Of a DNA stretch of 64,000 nucleotides, positions 1-11,771 are shown one piece after another (position 1 is the stretch's first letter; each line of letters opens with the position of its first letter). The translations under genes were made by a program, and so were the position numbers. The notes beneath the pieces are model-generated. The model was not told the DNA's origin. It did not search any database and worked only from the letters and a program-made list of their open reading frames with translations. This DNA comes from Raffaelea ambrosiae (taxonomy: Eukaryota > Ascomycota > Sordariomycetes > Ophiostomatales > Ophiostomataceae), in assembly GCA_002778195.1 (NCBI GenBank), contig PCDI01000007.1:467735-531734 (forward strand), written 5' to 3'.

Positions 1-1062
1 TCTTCTTCTCCTTTCCCTCCTTCCCTTTCTCAACATCCCACCTTTTTCTCCTCCTGCTCACACACGCTCTCGTCCATCTACACCCAGCTCCCTGCACAGC
101 TGTGTAGCTTCGGTAAGTCTCTTTTTGTCTCGTGGCTTCGCCAATGGCGGCAGTCCGGCTGCGGCGGCATGTTCTCGCGCGTAGAGCGCAAGTCTTCCCC
201 GTTCTCTCGAGCTGTCCCTGTGGCCCTCGTGTGTCCGCATGCGCCTCTCCCGAGTTTGCCCTGCTGCCGTCCTGGTGACCTGCTGTCTGGCTCCTGCCTC
301 CACCCCGGGGGCATTTCCAAACCCAGCATCGCGTTGGCTTTGCTCGCTGCCCTGCTCGCTGCCCTTGCTGGCCAGCTTCCATGTTGAACTTGGCTTTGGA
401 TTGGTCTGCCAGCCAGTTGTGGCTCTGCTGGTCTTTGTCGAGCTCCTGGTGCCATGGCGGCTGCTGGCCCTCCCCCCGGACGCTCCCTTCCTCCTGACAC
501 AGCTCTTGCTAATCCAGCCGACCAAGACAGTCCGCCCACCGGCTCTTCTCACCTTCTTCGCCCCCCCCCGAGTCTCACACACGTCCACGGCTTTCGCGGC
601 CGTCCACCCCCTCCTCGCCGTCCAAGATTCCAGCCTTCGACAGCTCGTCGTCCTCCATCTCTCCGCCCACCCTCCACCGCCTGCTTCTGCAGCTGCTCGC
701 CGCGCCACCCCCGGCTGGTTCGCACATCTCGCTCGACACCGCGCACCCTCCATCCACCCCCCTCCTCCTGCCACCACCTCCCCCGGTTTTCTCCCCCTTT
801 GAGCTGCCGCATAGGACGGGTTCGGCGGTTCTTCCTCTCGCCGAGGAAGAGTCGAGGAGGCCTCGTCAGACCGATTCAGGTTCTGTCTGTTACCAGTTCA
901 TCCCCCCATAACACGAGCCAGCGCGCCCAGCTGCTCCCGACAACAACCAGTATAAAAGAGAACTAGAGCGCTCCTCTTGCTTCTCTTTTTGGTTTTGCTT
1001 TCCGCAACCATTTCTCTCTCTGCTATACCAGCCCCCGTCGCCTCCTCCTTCCACCAAAGGAT
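1..1062 (+). promoter_or_regulatory. Pyrimidine-rich upstream region and leader of the ODC gene
   Basis: This C/T-rich stretch has no convincing protein gene. The first 113 bases are strongly pyrimidine-rich and end in a good splice donor (GTAAGT at 114). A CAG acceptor lies near 1030, so a 5'-UTR intron of about 0.9 kb is possible. Against that, a TATA-like element at 951-957 would give a short leader of roughly 80-100 nt. Plus-strand ATGs at 144 (44 codons), 169, 239 and 454 would be upstream ORFs if transcription starts near position 1. The Neurospora crassa spe-1 gene is known for a long leader that takes part in polyamine control, so the question has functional weight. The long open frames at 239-802 and 454-966 are biased Pro/Ser/Arg translations and look non-coding. 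Confidence 0.5.
951..957 (+). promoter_or_regulatory. TATA-like element upstream of the ODC start
   Basis: TATAAAA lies 106 nt before the ODC start codon and is followed by a CT-rich segment typical of fungal transcription starts. The assignment rests on position and sequence only. Confidence 0.4.
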
Positions 1063-2553
1063 ATGGTTATGGCAAGAGCCGCCATCTTTGATCGTGCCGC
1101 CCCTGTTACATTCAATCATTGTAACATTGGCTTTCCCAAGAAGAATCACCATCATGGCGCTGTTCCATACATCAACCCCAAGCAACTGATTGGCGATGCC
1201 TTCCGCCACCGTGTGGAGAACATTGACCATGAATTCTGCGAACCGGGTGAGGAAGACACCTTCTTTGTCGCCGACCTGGGCGAGGTCTACCGCCAGCAGC
1301 TGCGCTGGAAGAGGAACCTGCCGCGCGTGAAGCCGTTTTATGGTGAGCTCACTGTGGCCTCTTGCTTTTTTTTTTCTTCTTTACTATCTTGAAGTGCGTT
1401 CCCGTGCATGACTAACACACACTTCCCCCCCCCCCCTTCCCCAGCCGTCAAGTGCAACCCCGATCCCAAGGTCCTCCAGCTCCTGGCTGCCCTCGGCAAC
1501 GGCTTCGACTGCGCCTCCAAGTCCGAGATCGAGCAGGTCCTCGACATGGGCGTCGACCCGTCCCGCATCATCTACGCCCAGCCCTGCAAGACCAACTCGT
1601 ACGTCCGCTACGTCGCTGCCAACAATGTCCGCCAGATGACCTTTGACAATGCCGACGAGCTCCGCAAGATCGCCAAGCTGTTCCCCGAGGCCGAGCTCTA
1701 CCTGCGCATCCTCACCGACGACAGCTCCTCGCTGTGCCGCCTCAGCCTCAAGTTTGGCGCCTCGCTCGACAGCACCGACAGTCTGCTGGCCCTGGCCCGC
1801 GAGCTGGGTCTGAATGTGGTGGGCGTCTCGTTCCACGTCGGCTCGGGCGCCTCGGACCCGCTGGCCTTCCTCAAGGCGGTCCAGGATGCCCACGTCGTCT
1901 TTTCCCAGGCGGCTGCCCACGGCTACAGCCTGCGCACGCTCGACGTCGGCGGCGGCTTCTGCAGCGACGAGACCTTTGAGGGCATGGCCGATGTGCTGCG
2001 CAACGCCCTGGACGAGTACTTCCCGTCGCACATGGGCGTGTCCATCATTGCCGAGCCGGGCCGCTACTTTGTGTCGTCGGCGTTCACCATTGCCTGCAAC
2101 GTGATTGCCCGCCGCACCGTGGAGGATCCCCAGGCTGGCGTCTCCGTCGATGGCAACAACATGGGCGCGTCCACCCCCAGCTACATGCTCTATGTCAACG
2201 ATGGTCTGTATGGCAACTTTAGCAGCATCATGTTTGACCACCAGCACCCCGTGGCCAAGGTGCTCCGGGCCGGCGCGCGCTTCCACTACGACACGGACAT
2301 GGCTGCGGCCACGACGGTGCCGGGTGCCGGTGCCGAGTACTCCATCTGGGGCCCGACGTGCGACGGCATTGACCGCATCACCGAGAGCATCCGCTTTGAG
2401 CATGCGCTGGACGTGGGCGACTGGCTGTACTTTGAAGACATGGGCGCGTACACGCGCTGCTCGGCCACGCGCTTCAACGGGTTTTCGGACAACCACGACA
2501 TCATCTATGTCTGCAGCGAGCAGGGCGCGCGTGCTCTGATGGAGATGCTCTAA
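1063..2553 (+). CDS. spe-1: Ornithine decarboxylase (polyamine synthesis)
   Basis: PLP-dependent cytosolic enzyme converting ornithine to putrescine, the first committed step of polyamine synthesis. Exons are 1063-1342 and 1445-2553, giving 462 aa. The intron (1343-1444) starts GTGAGC, ends CCCCAG and splits the Ala codon of the FYAVK motif. Visible landmarks are the PLP lysine in FYAVKCNPD (Lys96), the HVGSGASD segment, the glycine-rich GGGF loop, EPGRY, and the catalytic cysteine in WGPTCDGID (Cys399). The length fits fungal ODCs (Neurospora SPE-1 is about 480 aa). The start ATG opens MVMA, much like Neurospora, and no earlier in-frame ATG is needed. The family acts as a dimer and is normally inhibited by antizyme and repressed by polyamines. 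The gene converges on cyk3 downstream. Confidence 0.97.
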
Positions 2554-3511
2554 TTGTCCCCTCTGAGCGAGAGAGGCCTGGTTTCCCAAGAGGATACCAG
2601 CAGTACAGAAAATCCTGTCCTCCCCCCCCCCCAAAAAGTTATTACCAACAGTTCCAAAAAGTCTCCAAACAGAAGAGACGTATATGCTTGTTGTTGTTTT
2701 TTGGTTGCTTTCTTTTTTTTTTTCAATACTAAAAATTACGGGGTAGACCAAGGCTAGGAGAAAGAAAGAGGGAGAGCGGTTCGACGCGGCGCGAAAGCAT
2801 ATGTACCAGTAACAGCCCGTTGCTGTGATGGTAGCTTTTCTCACGCCAAGCTGTCTACTCACGCCTAATCGAGGATTTGATGTCATATCTATCCTTCTTC
2901 TATTTTTACGTTCTTCCTCTCAGAGTAGCTCGTCGCAAATCCATTTGTGATCATGCTGCCAGAGAGGCCTTCATTTCATAGAGAAGACACAGAATCAAAT
3001 GGTTCTTATCTTTTATACATAGACCGAAAAAAGTGCATACGCCCTACTTCCCCTGAACCTGACGAGTTTCATGAGATACACCGGTGCATAAAAAGAGGAT
3101 CATTCCACAATACACTATTCATACAATTCACAAAAACATGCCCCAGAAAACGAGTTTATAGGACCAAGTTATAACTAGGACCAAGAGCAAGATATCAAAA
3201 AAAGAAAAACAGCAGAACAACAGACCAACAGAACAACAACCAGAATAGAGTCCCGCCCCCAAAAATGGCAAATTAAAACAAAATATGACGCCCCAACCAA
3301 GATGCGGAGAAAGAAGCAAAACAAAATAACAACCAAAAGTTTCCCTCCTTTGATGTCCTCCTGCTCCCCCCCCTTTTTTTTCTTTAGATTTCCTCGCAAA
3401 AAAAAAAAAAAAATCAATTACGATCCTGGACCAAAGCTGGCCCCCATGCTTTCCAATGCTCAAGACCATTGTCTTGTAAAAGCCTTTGTAAAAGCCTCTC
3501 CCCCCTCCCCC
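2554..3511. other. Convergent 3' region between ODC and cyk3
   Basis: This 958-bp spacer holds the 3' UTRs of two convergent genes. It contains C-runs followed by A- or T-runs (near 2623 and 3368) and AT-rich stretches around 2950-3260. No RNA gene or conserved ORF was recognised. Confidence 0.8.
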
Positions 3512-6500
3512 CTATTGACAAACCCACTCGGCAAACACGCACCAGCGGGCCGTCCGGTCGGCCAGCACCAGACCACGCCACACGCCGCGCTCGCTGCACT
3601 TGATAATCGTCTCCCACGTGCCGCCGTCGGTCGTGTCCTCGTCGCCGACGCCACCCGTAGCGGTCCGTCCACCCACGCCAATACCCATGCCGCCCGCCCC
3701 CTTGCGGTCCTCCTTCCGCATCAGCCGCAGAATCTTGCCGCCCGGCGTCTGGATCGCCAGCTTCGCTGGCTTCTTGCCGTGGATCGTGCCGCCGCCAGAC
3801 CCGCTGCTGTTGCTGCTGCCGCTCACGCTGCCCGCCGCGCCGGGCCCGCCGGCTGCACTGGACGTCATGCTCATGGCCGAGCCTGGCCGGGCAAACGGCA
3901 CCGGCGAGCGCGACCCGTTGCCGTGAGGATCAAAGCCGCCTGCCGACGACAGCTGCGGCGTGCCGCTGCCAATCGAGCTCGGGTGCTGCCGGATCGCAAA
4001 CACAAACGTGTTGTTGAGCGCGAGGCGCTGGCACTGGGGCTGCACCACGTAAATGTCGTGGCGCTGTGCGTGCGGTGTCGGGTGGCGCATCACAAACTCG
4101 TACTGCGGGTTCTCGCCCGTGTGCACAATCGGCAGCGAAAACGCCAGCGGGTGGGGAATGTCCTTGATGCTGTGCATCAGACCCCGTCGTCCTGCGTACA
4201 CCTTGAGCACGCCGGTGCCTTCGTCGCCGGGCAGCAGGGCCTTCACCGTGTACCGCTTGACGCCACCCACCCAGTCCGCCTGGGCCAGCGCACGCTTCTT
4301 GACCACGTCGCCGCTCTCAAAGAAGTCGCCGTCGGCATCGCGAGAAAGAGCCCTGACTTCCACCTCAGCAGCGACCTCCACCTCCTCGGGCACGTTGAAC
4401 CGCAGGTGCACCATCTCCAGGTCCTCGATCCGCATGAGAGACGTGTTGAAGTCGACCAGGTGCAGGCCGTTGCGGAAGTATGGCGGGCCGGAGCAGGGCA
4501 GGTTGAGCAGGATCTCATGCGCCACGGGCGGGCACATGTGCTGCTGCGTGTGGTGGTCGGGTATGTGCGTGTAGCACACCTCGCTTGGCCGCACCAGGAA
4601 CCACCATGGATCCGCCGTCGTGCCCGTGCCCGTACCGCTCGAGTACTGCGCCCGGCGCGGGAACGACGGGCTGGCCAGACAGCAGTCCATGATGCGCCAC
4701 TCGTTGTCCACCAGCACGGCATTCCACCAGTGGTTCGGCCGCGGCATAATGCCCAGCTCGGGCATGTCGCCGGCAGACTTGAGATAGCCGTGGACGACCT
4801 CGCACGGGTGGCCGGCTGCAGCGCACATCTCGGCGACCAGGACGGCATACTCTTCTGCGCATCCTCGCTTGGTCTGGATCACGCGGCGCGTGTCGATGTT
4901 GCTGCCGATCTCGTAGTCGTCCTCCCAGACAATCTTCTCCGACACCCACGTGAAGATGGCCCGCAGGCGCTGCACCTCGCTGCGATAGGGCCGGCAGACG
5001 TACGTCGTCGCGAGTGTAATCGCCGTGATCATGGGCGGCAGGCTGCTGATGAAGCGCGAGTTCTTGTCCACCTGGCTGAAATTCAGGAACGTGTAGTTCG
5101 TCGGGTTCTCGACCGGCATGCCGTCGGCACCCTCGTCGCCCTGGACCGTGCTGTAGAGCTCGTCCACCGGGTCCAGCGTGGGATGGTCCAGCATCTGGCA
5201 GCGGTCGCGGCGCTCCGTCTTCTCCATGCGGCTCAGCGAGTTTGACCGGTTGACGTCGCGCCGGACCTGGACCCAGTCCACACCGCTCGACAAGCCCATC
5301 TCCCGCGCCGCATCCACACCACCGCCGAGTGAGGCCGATGATATCCCAGTGGTATTCACGGGCGAGGGGAACGCATATCCTTGGCCGTTGGCACTGCTTC
5401 CAAAGCCCGTCATGGCAATGCTGCCACGACTGCTCGCCACGCCTGTCCTGGCCGACGTCTTGGCCGACTGGATGATCTTCTTGAAGAAGCCTTTCTTGGG
5501 CGACTTGGGCGTTGTCAGCCCATTCAGACTGGCCATGCCGCCCAGGCCCGGCAGATCCTCGTTCCGGAATCCGGATTGCGACTTGGGCCGCGCAAAACGG
5601 TCCGATGCGTGGCTGCTGTGGTATGTCACCCCAGAGAACGGCGTCTCCGGTCGGTCGCCGTCGCTATCCCGTATTCCCAGAGCACTCTGGGCACGGCTTT
5701 GATTCTTCCGGGCGAGGCTCCCGGCACTGGTCGCGCTGATGCCGCCGGCCGACACCCCGCTCATCAGGCTGTGGTTCGTGCTCTGCGTCGTGTTGGTCGA
5801 GTTGGTCTTGGTCGTGAATGTGCGGCCCAGGACTTGCCGTCCCACATCGTATGCAGACCGGCGGTGGCGCAGCTTCTGGTCGGGCCCCATCATCGACATG
5901 GAGGACTTTGGCCGCTCATAGAGGCCACCCTTGGGCGGTGGTGGCGGGGCCTCGTCGTCGCCAATGCCCGAGTCCACGCTCCGGTTGTTCTGGTACGGCC
6001 GCGGTTGGTGCGGCTGGTGCGGCTGGTGTTGCTGCAGCTGCTGCTCGTGCTGTTCGTGCATGCTCCGAAGCCGCGACTCCATCCGCTCCACATAGTTGCT
6101 CAGCTGCGGCAGCTGCTGCTGGTCTTCGCGATAGCCGTAGCCCGCTTCTTCGGACGAGTTCCCGCTTCCGCTGAAAGTCTCGTAGCCCTCGTCCACCTGG
6201 TGCCCCAAGCCCATGGACGTCTGCGGCCGCATGTGGTGGGCATCCTTGCGATGCTTCCTCCTCGAATCCTGATGCACCATGTTGAATGACTCGGGCGACC
6301 ATGGATCGAGGCTCTGCTCCGGCTGTGCTGGCTCGTCGCGTGGGATACCAAGAGCATCCAGCTGCTCGATCACGCCGTCCATGGCTTCGCGCAGTGGAGA
6401 AGGCGTGAGACCTCCATCGACTCCTGGCGAAGGCGGACATGGGGAGGGCACCCTTGGCGTGTGGTAGCCCCCAGAACGCTGGCTCATGTATGAAAGATTT

Positions 6501-7448
6501 GAGACTTGTCTTTCCAGGCCACCGCCAAGTGCGGGCGCCGCATCGTTGTAGGACACATTCGAGCCATGCCGGGACAGGACGTGTCTGTGTGGAGGGGGCG
6601 CCGGAGGGGGAGGCTCGCTGGCTTCGGCGCCTGCGCGGTACGGCTGGTAGATTTTCTGTGGTGGCTGCTGGACAAACTGCTGTGCAGGAGGCGGCGGGGG
6701 GATGGGAGAAGGCTGCCGTTGAGGGGGGATGTCTTGGTAATACGGCTGGGCCGGTGCCGGTGGCGGCTGTGCGTGGAAGCTGGCAGACGGGGCCGGCGAC
6801 GGAGCCCGTGAGCCGTAGCCAGCTATCCGTGGCGGACTGGGAGCATGTGTGGTCTTGCTCTGTGCGGCTGTGCGCTTGAGCGAGTTGTCCGAGGTCTGGC
6901 GCGACCGCTCGGAGCCGGGCATGTACGTCTCGGGCTGCTTGGCCGTGGTGTAGTGCGGTGCTTTGGCGTAGGCCTCAAAGGGCTTACGGAAGGTCTTGGA
7001 CTTCTGGGGCGCGTTCTTCGGGCTGGGCGTGTTGCTCGGCGCCAGGGGGCTCGTGGTCCGGCTGACGGGACGGAAGTCTTCGGGGAGCACCTCGACGAAG
7101 TTGGACGGGAATGCGCCGACCATGCGGCGGTCACGGCGTAGCCTGCCCGTCCACCAGCTTCCGTCTCCTGCGTTCAGGCACTCGATCAGGTCGCCTTCCA
7201 TGAAGCCGAGGTCTCGCTTGGACTGGTGCAAGTTAGTTCGTGGTGTCTCGTGTGGGCGTTGCTCTCGCTTCTCTTCGTGCTCTGCTCGTCTGCATGCTCT
7301 GTGTCCTATTCCTCTCTGTTGCTTCCTGCCTCGCCATCTTCCGCATCACGAGATCACAGAAACTCACCTCTCCTCCCCAGGAGTAGACGGCCCTGCACCA
7401 GCACGGAAACCGCGTGGGCAGCGGCGGAGGTGCCGGGAGCGACATCAT
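3512..7448 (-). CDS. cyk3: Cyk3-type cytokinesis protein (SH3 plus transglutaminase-like domain)
   Basis: Predicted septation factor of the actomyosin ring and primary septum. Exon 1 is 7448-7368 (27 codons); exon 2 is 7222-3512; total 1263 aa. The 145-nt intron has a GTGAGT donor and CACCAG acceptor. The SH3 domain (about residues 17-77) spans the intron: CRAVYSW from exon 1, then DLGFMEGD, SWWTG and FPSNFVEVL from exon 2. A long Pro/Ser/Gln-rich linker follows with several possible SH3-binding proline runs. The transglutaminase-like core contains RGCAEEY (Cys815), NHWWNAV (His858) and IMDCC (Asp873). The remaining C-terminal part carries a Gly/Ser-rich low-complexity segment. The start ATG lies in GCCGCCATG; only a second ATG directly after it competes. 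Divergently placed from the kinase gene at 9.7 kb. Confidence 0.93.
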
Positions 7449-9686
7449 GGCGGCCCCGGTCGCGTGAGCAGGGTCCGCGAGGGTATCGTCGGGCTAGACG
7501 TTTGTGCGTGTGTACGGTAGATGGTGCAAAGGTGCGCTGGCTTCGCTCTGTCTCATCGGATGCTTCGTTCTGTTCTCGTCGTTCTCTTGGTGCTCTTGGC
7601 TCTTTCGGTACTTTTTCGATGTCTCTCGCGTCTCGTTGTCGCCGTCTGCAACGGCGGAGCAGCAGGCTCAATTCCAGACTGGAAACGGAAAGGAGGAGGA
7701 CTTCTGGAAAGGCGGATGAGTGATGCTTTCGAGACCTCCCCAAACCCAAATTCTTCGCTAGGAAAGGGCGGAAAATAATAGCACCAACAGATATTGGTTG
7801 CTGGAGGACCGAATTGAGGAAACAGCTTTGTTTGGTTGCTAGACTAGCACGGCAGGAGCGATGGGTGTGTGGCCGTGGGGTGCTGCTGTGCCGTGTTGGG
7901 CTTCTGGCGCGTTGCCGGGCAACGGCTGTAAGTCAGGCGAGGGTGTGGAGAGTCGTGTGGCCCTCAGCTGCCCAACCACAGCGCTAACTCTGCCGACTAC
8001 ACCGCAAGCTCACTCTCAGGCAGCCTGCAGCATCCCTGGCTGGTCATGTTGGTGGCTGCAACTACGGTGAACTAGTTGACTACAAAGTACTATATAATAT
8101 ATCTTGCTCGTATCCCGGGTCAGAGATATATTTCTCGAGATATTCCCTCCTGCATGCTCTCGTTCTTTTGTCGTCTTCTAGAGACATCCTTTGTTTCATC
8201 CTGGCGCTCGCGTACTTTTGCGTCTGTTCACACAGGAACGGCGCCTGCTTTCTTGTTCTCGTACGAGCGGATGGCTGCGTCTCACATGTCTTCCTCTCTC
8301 ACACACAACGGACATGCATCGCACATAAAGAGGACGATATCTGCGTCCAGATATGTGTGCCTGTGTGGTCGTGTTGCCAAGGGGCTTCCGGTGTCTTATT
8401 GTTGCATTGTTTGGCAAGACACGAAAGTAATGGCCTACAAACAGCTGGCCTGGCGTTCACGTGTGACACGTGTACGAGGTATCTGATAAGAGAGGAAGTA
8501 CGATACTACCATGTAGCTGTGGAAGATATGCTGCTGCTTGGTCGCGTTCCCGCTGCAGCTCCTCGCGTGTCTCCATAGCCCTCAAAACGGTCGCGACGCC
8601 TTCATTCTTGGTTGCCGCATCTGCTAGCCTCCCAATTGGGTGCTGCCTATCCCTGGAAAGAGTAAAATACTACTAAGGTACTATGTACTCGTATGTAAGA
8701 TACCTCTTGCTGCGCATGGCAAGTGGACGTGTTCCAGAGTAGCCGTCTTGCAGAGAAATTCGTTTTACTGCATAGTGAGAGACTTCTCGTATTGTACTAT
8801 TATACAGCAACTACGTACTTTGTATCTTGCGATGTACATACTATGTAGTCACTGCTTCATCCCTTCCATTTTGGGAAACCGCGACTGACGGCAGCCAATG
8901 CAAAATCGCCGATCTTGTTGCCCCAGCTAAGGGGGCTCACTTTAGCGCTGTTCGCGCAGCTGACCCGTGTGTTTTGCGCTGCCTTGGCCCGCTGGAATGC
9001 AGCTCTGCCGCTAATGCGCCTGCTGAGCAACACGCCTGTGCCCACGGGACAGGATACTTCAACTCGGTCTTTCCTTCCCATTCTTGCGTTAACGAAAAGA
9101 GAAGGCACCCCATCGCCACTTTTTCTTTCGAAATCATCTTTCGACTGTGCTTGCAGCTTTTGCTTCATTTTCTCACGATCTCCAAAACAACAGCCACGAA
9201 ACCAGCCTGTTTCTTGCCAATCTCGATTCTTGCCCATTTTAGCCTTCGTCTCCAATTTGTGGCCGGCTAAGGCCGTCCCCTTACTTAGATCACCCTGCGT
9301 TGCCCGGACAGCCTGGCCCAAGCGCCAAACAAAGCTGGGGTTCTCATCTCGGCTGCTTGTCGCAAAGCAGCCAATTCACTTTTTCTGCGGACAGGTTCTG
9401 GTTCGTATTTTTTATCTCTTCTTACTGCTGACCTCTCTTTTTCTCCTTTTTTCTTCTTCTCAGGGATTCACGTTCTTTCTATAGCAGTCGCCCTGTCGCT
9501 CCTTTTCTGTCATTCTCGTTGCCGTCTGTTCTTCTGCATCAGCAAAGCCAATCCAATCCGTCTTCCCCGCGCAGTTGCAGCACCCAAAACAAACCGGGGC
9601 AGCCGACAGCAGAGACTGGTTCGTGAAGGAGCACCTGCAGCCGCCAGCTGGCAGAATAGAGGTCGCAGTGACCAGTGGCAAGCACA
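7449..9686. promoter_or_regulatory. Head-to-head intergenic region between cyk3 and the GCK kinase
   Basis: This 2.2-kb shared upstream region has no supported gene. A copy of GTACTATGTAC lies at 8678-8688 with GTAAGATAC at 8695-8703, and a related CATACTATGTAGT at 8837-8849. The last 300 bp before the kinase start are CT-rich, as expected for a leader. Both flanking genes are predicted septation factors. Confidence 0.6.
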
Positions 9687-11771
9687 ATGGCCGAGAGCAT
9701 CGCCAACCACTACCAACCCCTGGAGGAGCTTGGTCGTAAGTTGCACCATGACAACAAACAGACAGACAGAGCCCGATGCTAACTCACTCCCCTCTAGGTG
9801 GTAGCTTCGGCGTCGTCTACAAAGCCTTGGACCGGGCTACGGGAGAGACAGTTGCCCTGAAGCTGGTATGTATCCCTCAAACCCTCTCCTAAGTACTAGC
9901 ATCGTCTGACGCGCGTTTTCTTTCTCTAGATCGATCTCGAGTCCAGCGACGACGACATCCAGGAGATCCAGCAGGAGATCTCGGTTCTCAGCACATGCGC
10001 CAGCCCCTATGTGACGCAATATCGAGCAAGTTTTCTTCACGGACACAAGCTATGGATTGTTATGGAGTTCCTCGGCGGCGGCTCTTGCCTGGACCTGCTG
10101 AAGCCGGGCAACTTCTCGGAGAACCACGTCGCCGTCGTGTGCCGCGAGCTGCTGCGCGGTCTCGAGTATCTGCATGGCGAGGGCAAGATCCATCGCGACA
10201 TCAAGGCGGCCAACATCCTCCTGTCTGAAACCGGCAAGGTCAAGCTGGCCGACTTTGGCGTGGCCGCCCAGCTGACCGACCTCAAGTCCATCCGCAACAC
10301 ATTTGTCGGCACTCCCTTCTGGATGGCCCCCGAAGTCATTCAGCAGGCCGGCTACGACTTCCGGGCCGACATCTGGTCGTTAGGCATTACGGCCATTGAG
10401 CTGGTTCTGGGCGAGCCGCCCCACGGCAAAGTGCATCCCATGAAAGTGCTCCTGCAGATCCCAAAGAACCCGCCGCCGCGCCTGGAAGGCAACTTCGGCA
10501 AAGACTTCAAGGACTTTGTGGCCCAGTGCCTCATGAAGGACCCGGACCGGCGCCCGTCGGCCAAGGAGCTGCTCAAACACCGCTTCATCCGCTCGGCCGG
10601 CAAGGTCGAATCCCTCCAGGAACTCATTGAGCGCAGGCGACTCTTTGAGGCTGGCCAGCAGCGCGTTTCGCATCCAGTGTACTACCAGGAGACGCTGAAC
10701 ACCCTGTCGCCAAAGGACGAGTCGGATGAGTGGGTTTTCGACACAGTCAAGTCGGTGGCCCCCACAAAGCGCGGCACTGTTCGGACGCGCAGGACTTCGG
10801 CTCTGTATGCCACCGAAGACCTGATGCGGAAGCTCGACGTCAAGGACGGCCCGCTGCAGCCGTCGTCGCCCGGCATGGGCACAGTCCGCCGATCCACAGC
10901 CCGGAGAATGCCCTCAGCCGCTATGAACGGCTCACCACGCGGATCCATATCTTCTATTGCACCCCCTCCAGGTCTTGCTTCTTCGCAGCGGCGGCCGCTG
11001 CAGCCGGACATGTCCTTTGGCAACACCGGCTCGACCATGCGCCTGTTCCGTCGGGTGCCATCGGATGGCTCGACATCAGGCCAAGTCCATTCGGAGCCAC
11101 CATCTCCCGACACGACGACGAACGAGAACTTGCCCCCAGTGTCGACGCACACGAGCACCGTCTCCACCGAGCACTCCAGCAAGGAAGCGACACTGGGCCA
11201 TCGGCTGTATACCAAGGCCGTGGACCCAGCACTTGTGGAGCTGCATGCGCAGACCTCCACTCTGCAAAAGCGCGAGGCGCTGGCCAAGCTGTCGGATGCC
11301 TTCGGCCACCTCAATTCGGTGGACCCCGAAGGCGCCTATCATCTGATGCGGAGCATTGTTTCTAGCATGTCAAGCGACAACAGACTGAGCAATGCATTTT
11401 TGCCGCAGCAGCAGCCCGTGTCCAAGGCTCCTACAGATGGCACGCCACAAGGGACGGTCATCATCAAGAGCAGCAATAACAATGTCCAAACACCAGCGAA
11501 CCCGGCCAAGCTGGTGCTCAGCCAGTCCAACCCTCACCTGAAAAGCCACCGGAAGCGCACTGCCAGCCTGGTGCCAGCAGACGCATCTGGTGACGCCAAA
11601 GTACCGGAGAAAGAGCGGGCCGACGTGATTCGCGACGTGGAGAAGACCCTTCTGCGACCCAAGTTCCCGGGACGGGAGCCGCCACCGGGAATGCAGCATT
11701 CGAAGCAGCTGTCAGACGCTCTTTACAAGCGTTGGGCTGAAGGCCTCCGCACCCGTTGGCCAGCCGTTTAA
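9687..11771 (+). CDS. Ste20/GCK-family protein kinase, Sid1/SepL-like
   Basis: Serine/threonine kinase, 652 aa, exons 9687-9735, 9798-9865 and 9930-11771. The introns are 62 and 64 nt with GTAAGT/GTATGT donors and CTAG acceptors. The catalytic domain fills about residues 9-260: glycine loop GRGSFGVVY (17-24), VALK lysine (Lys38), HRD (127-129), DFG (147-149), and the T-loop TFVGTPFWMAPE typical of the germinal-centre kinase group. The segment GGGSCLDLLKPG resembles the Sid1/SepL subgroup of the septation initiation network more than the Mst1/Kin3 relatives, but I judge this from memory of family patterns. After residue 300 the tail is Ser/Pro-rich and disordered, with a more ordered patch near residues 460-520. 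The role is probably control of septum formation; the subgroup needs a tree. Confidence 0.93.

Noticed and set aside
1384..2886. 500-codon open frame on the minus strand over the ODC gene
   Set aside because: It is the antisense shadow of a well-conserved GC-rich coding exon. Its Val/Ala/Arg/His-rich translation has no family features.
3302..5245. 647-codon plus-strand frame inside cyk3
   Set aside because: Antisense shadow of the conserved transglutaminase region of Cyk3; the composition is dominated by Arg, His and Ala.
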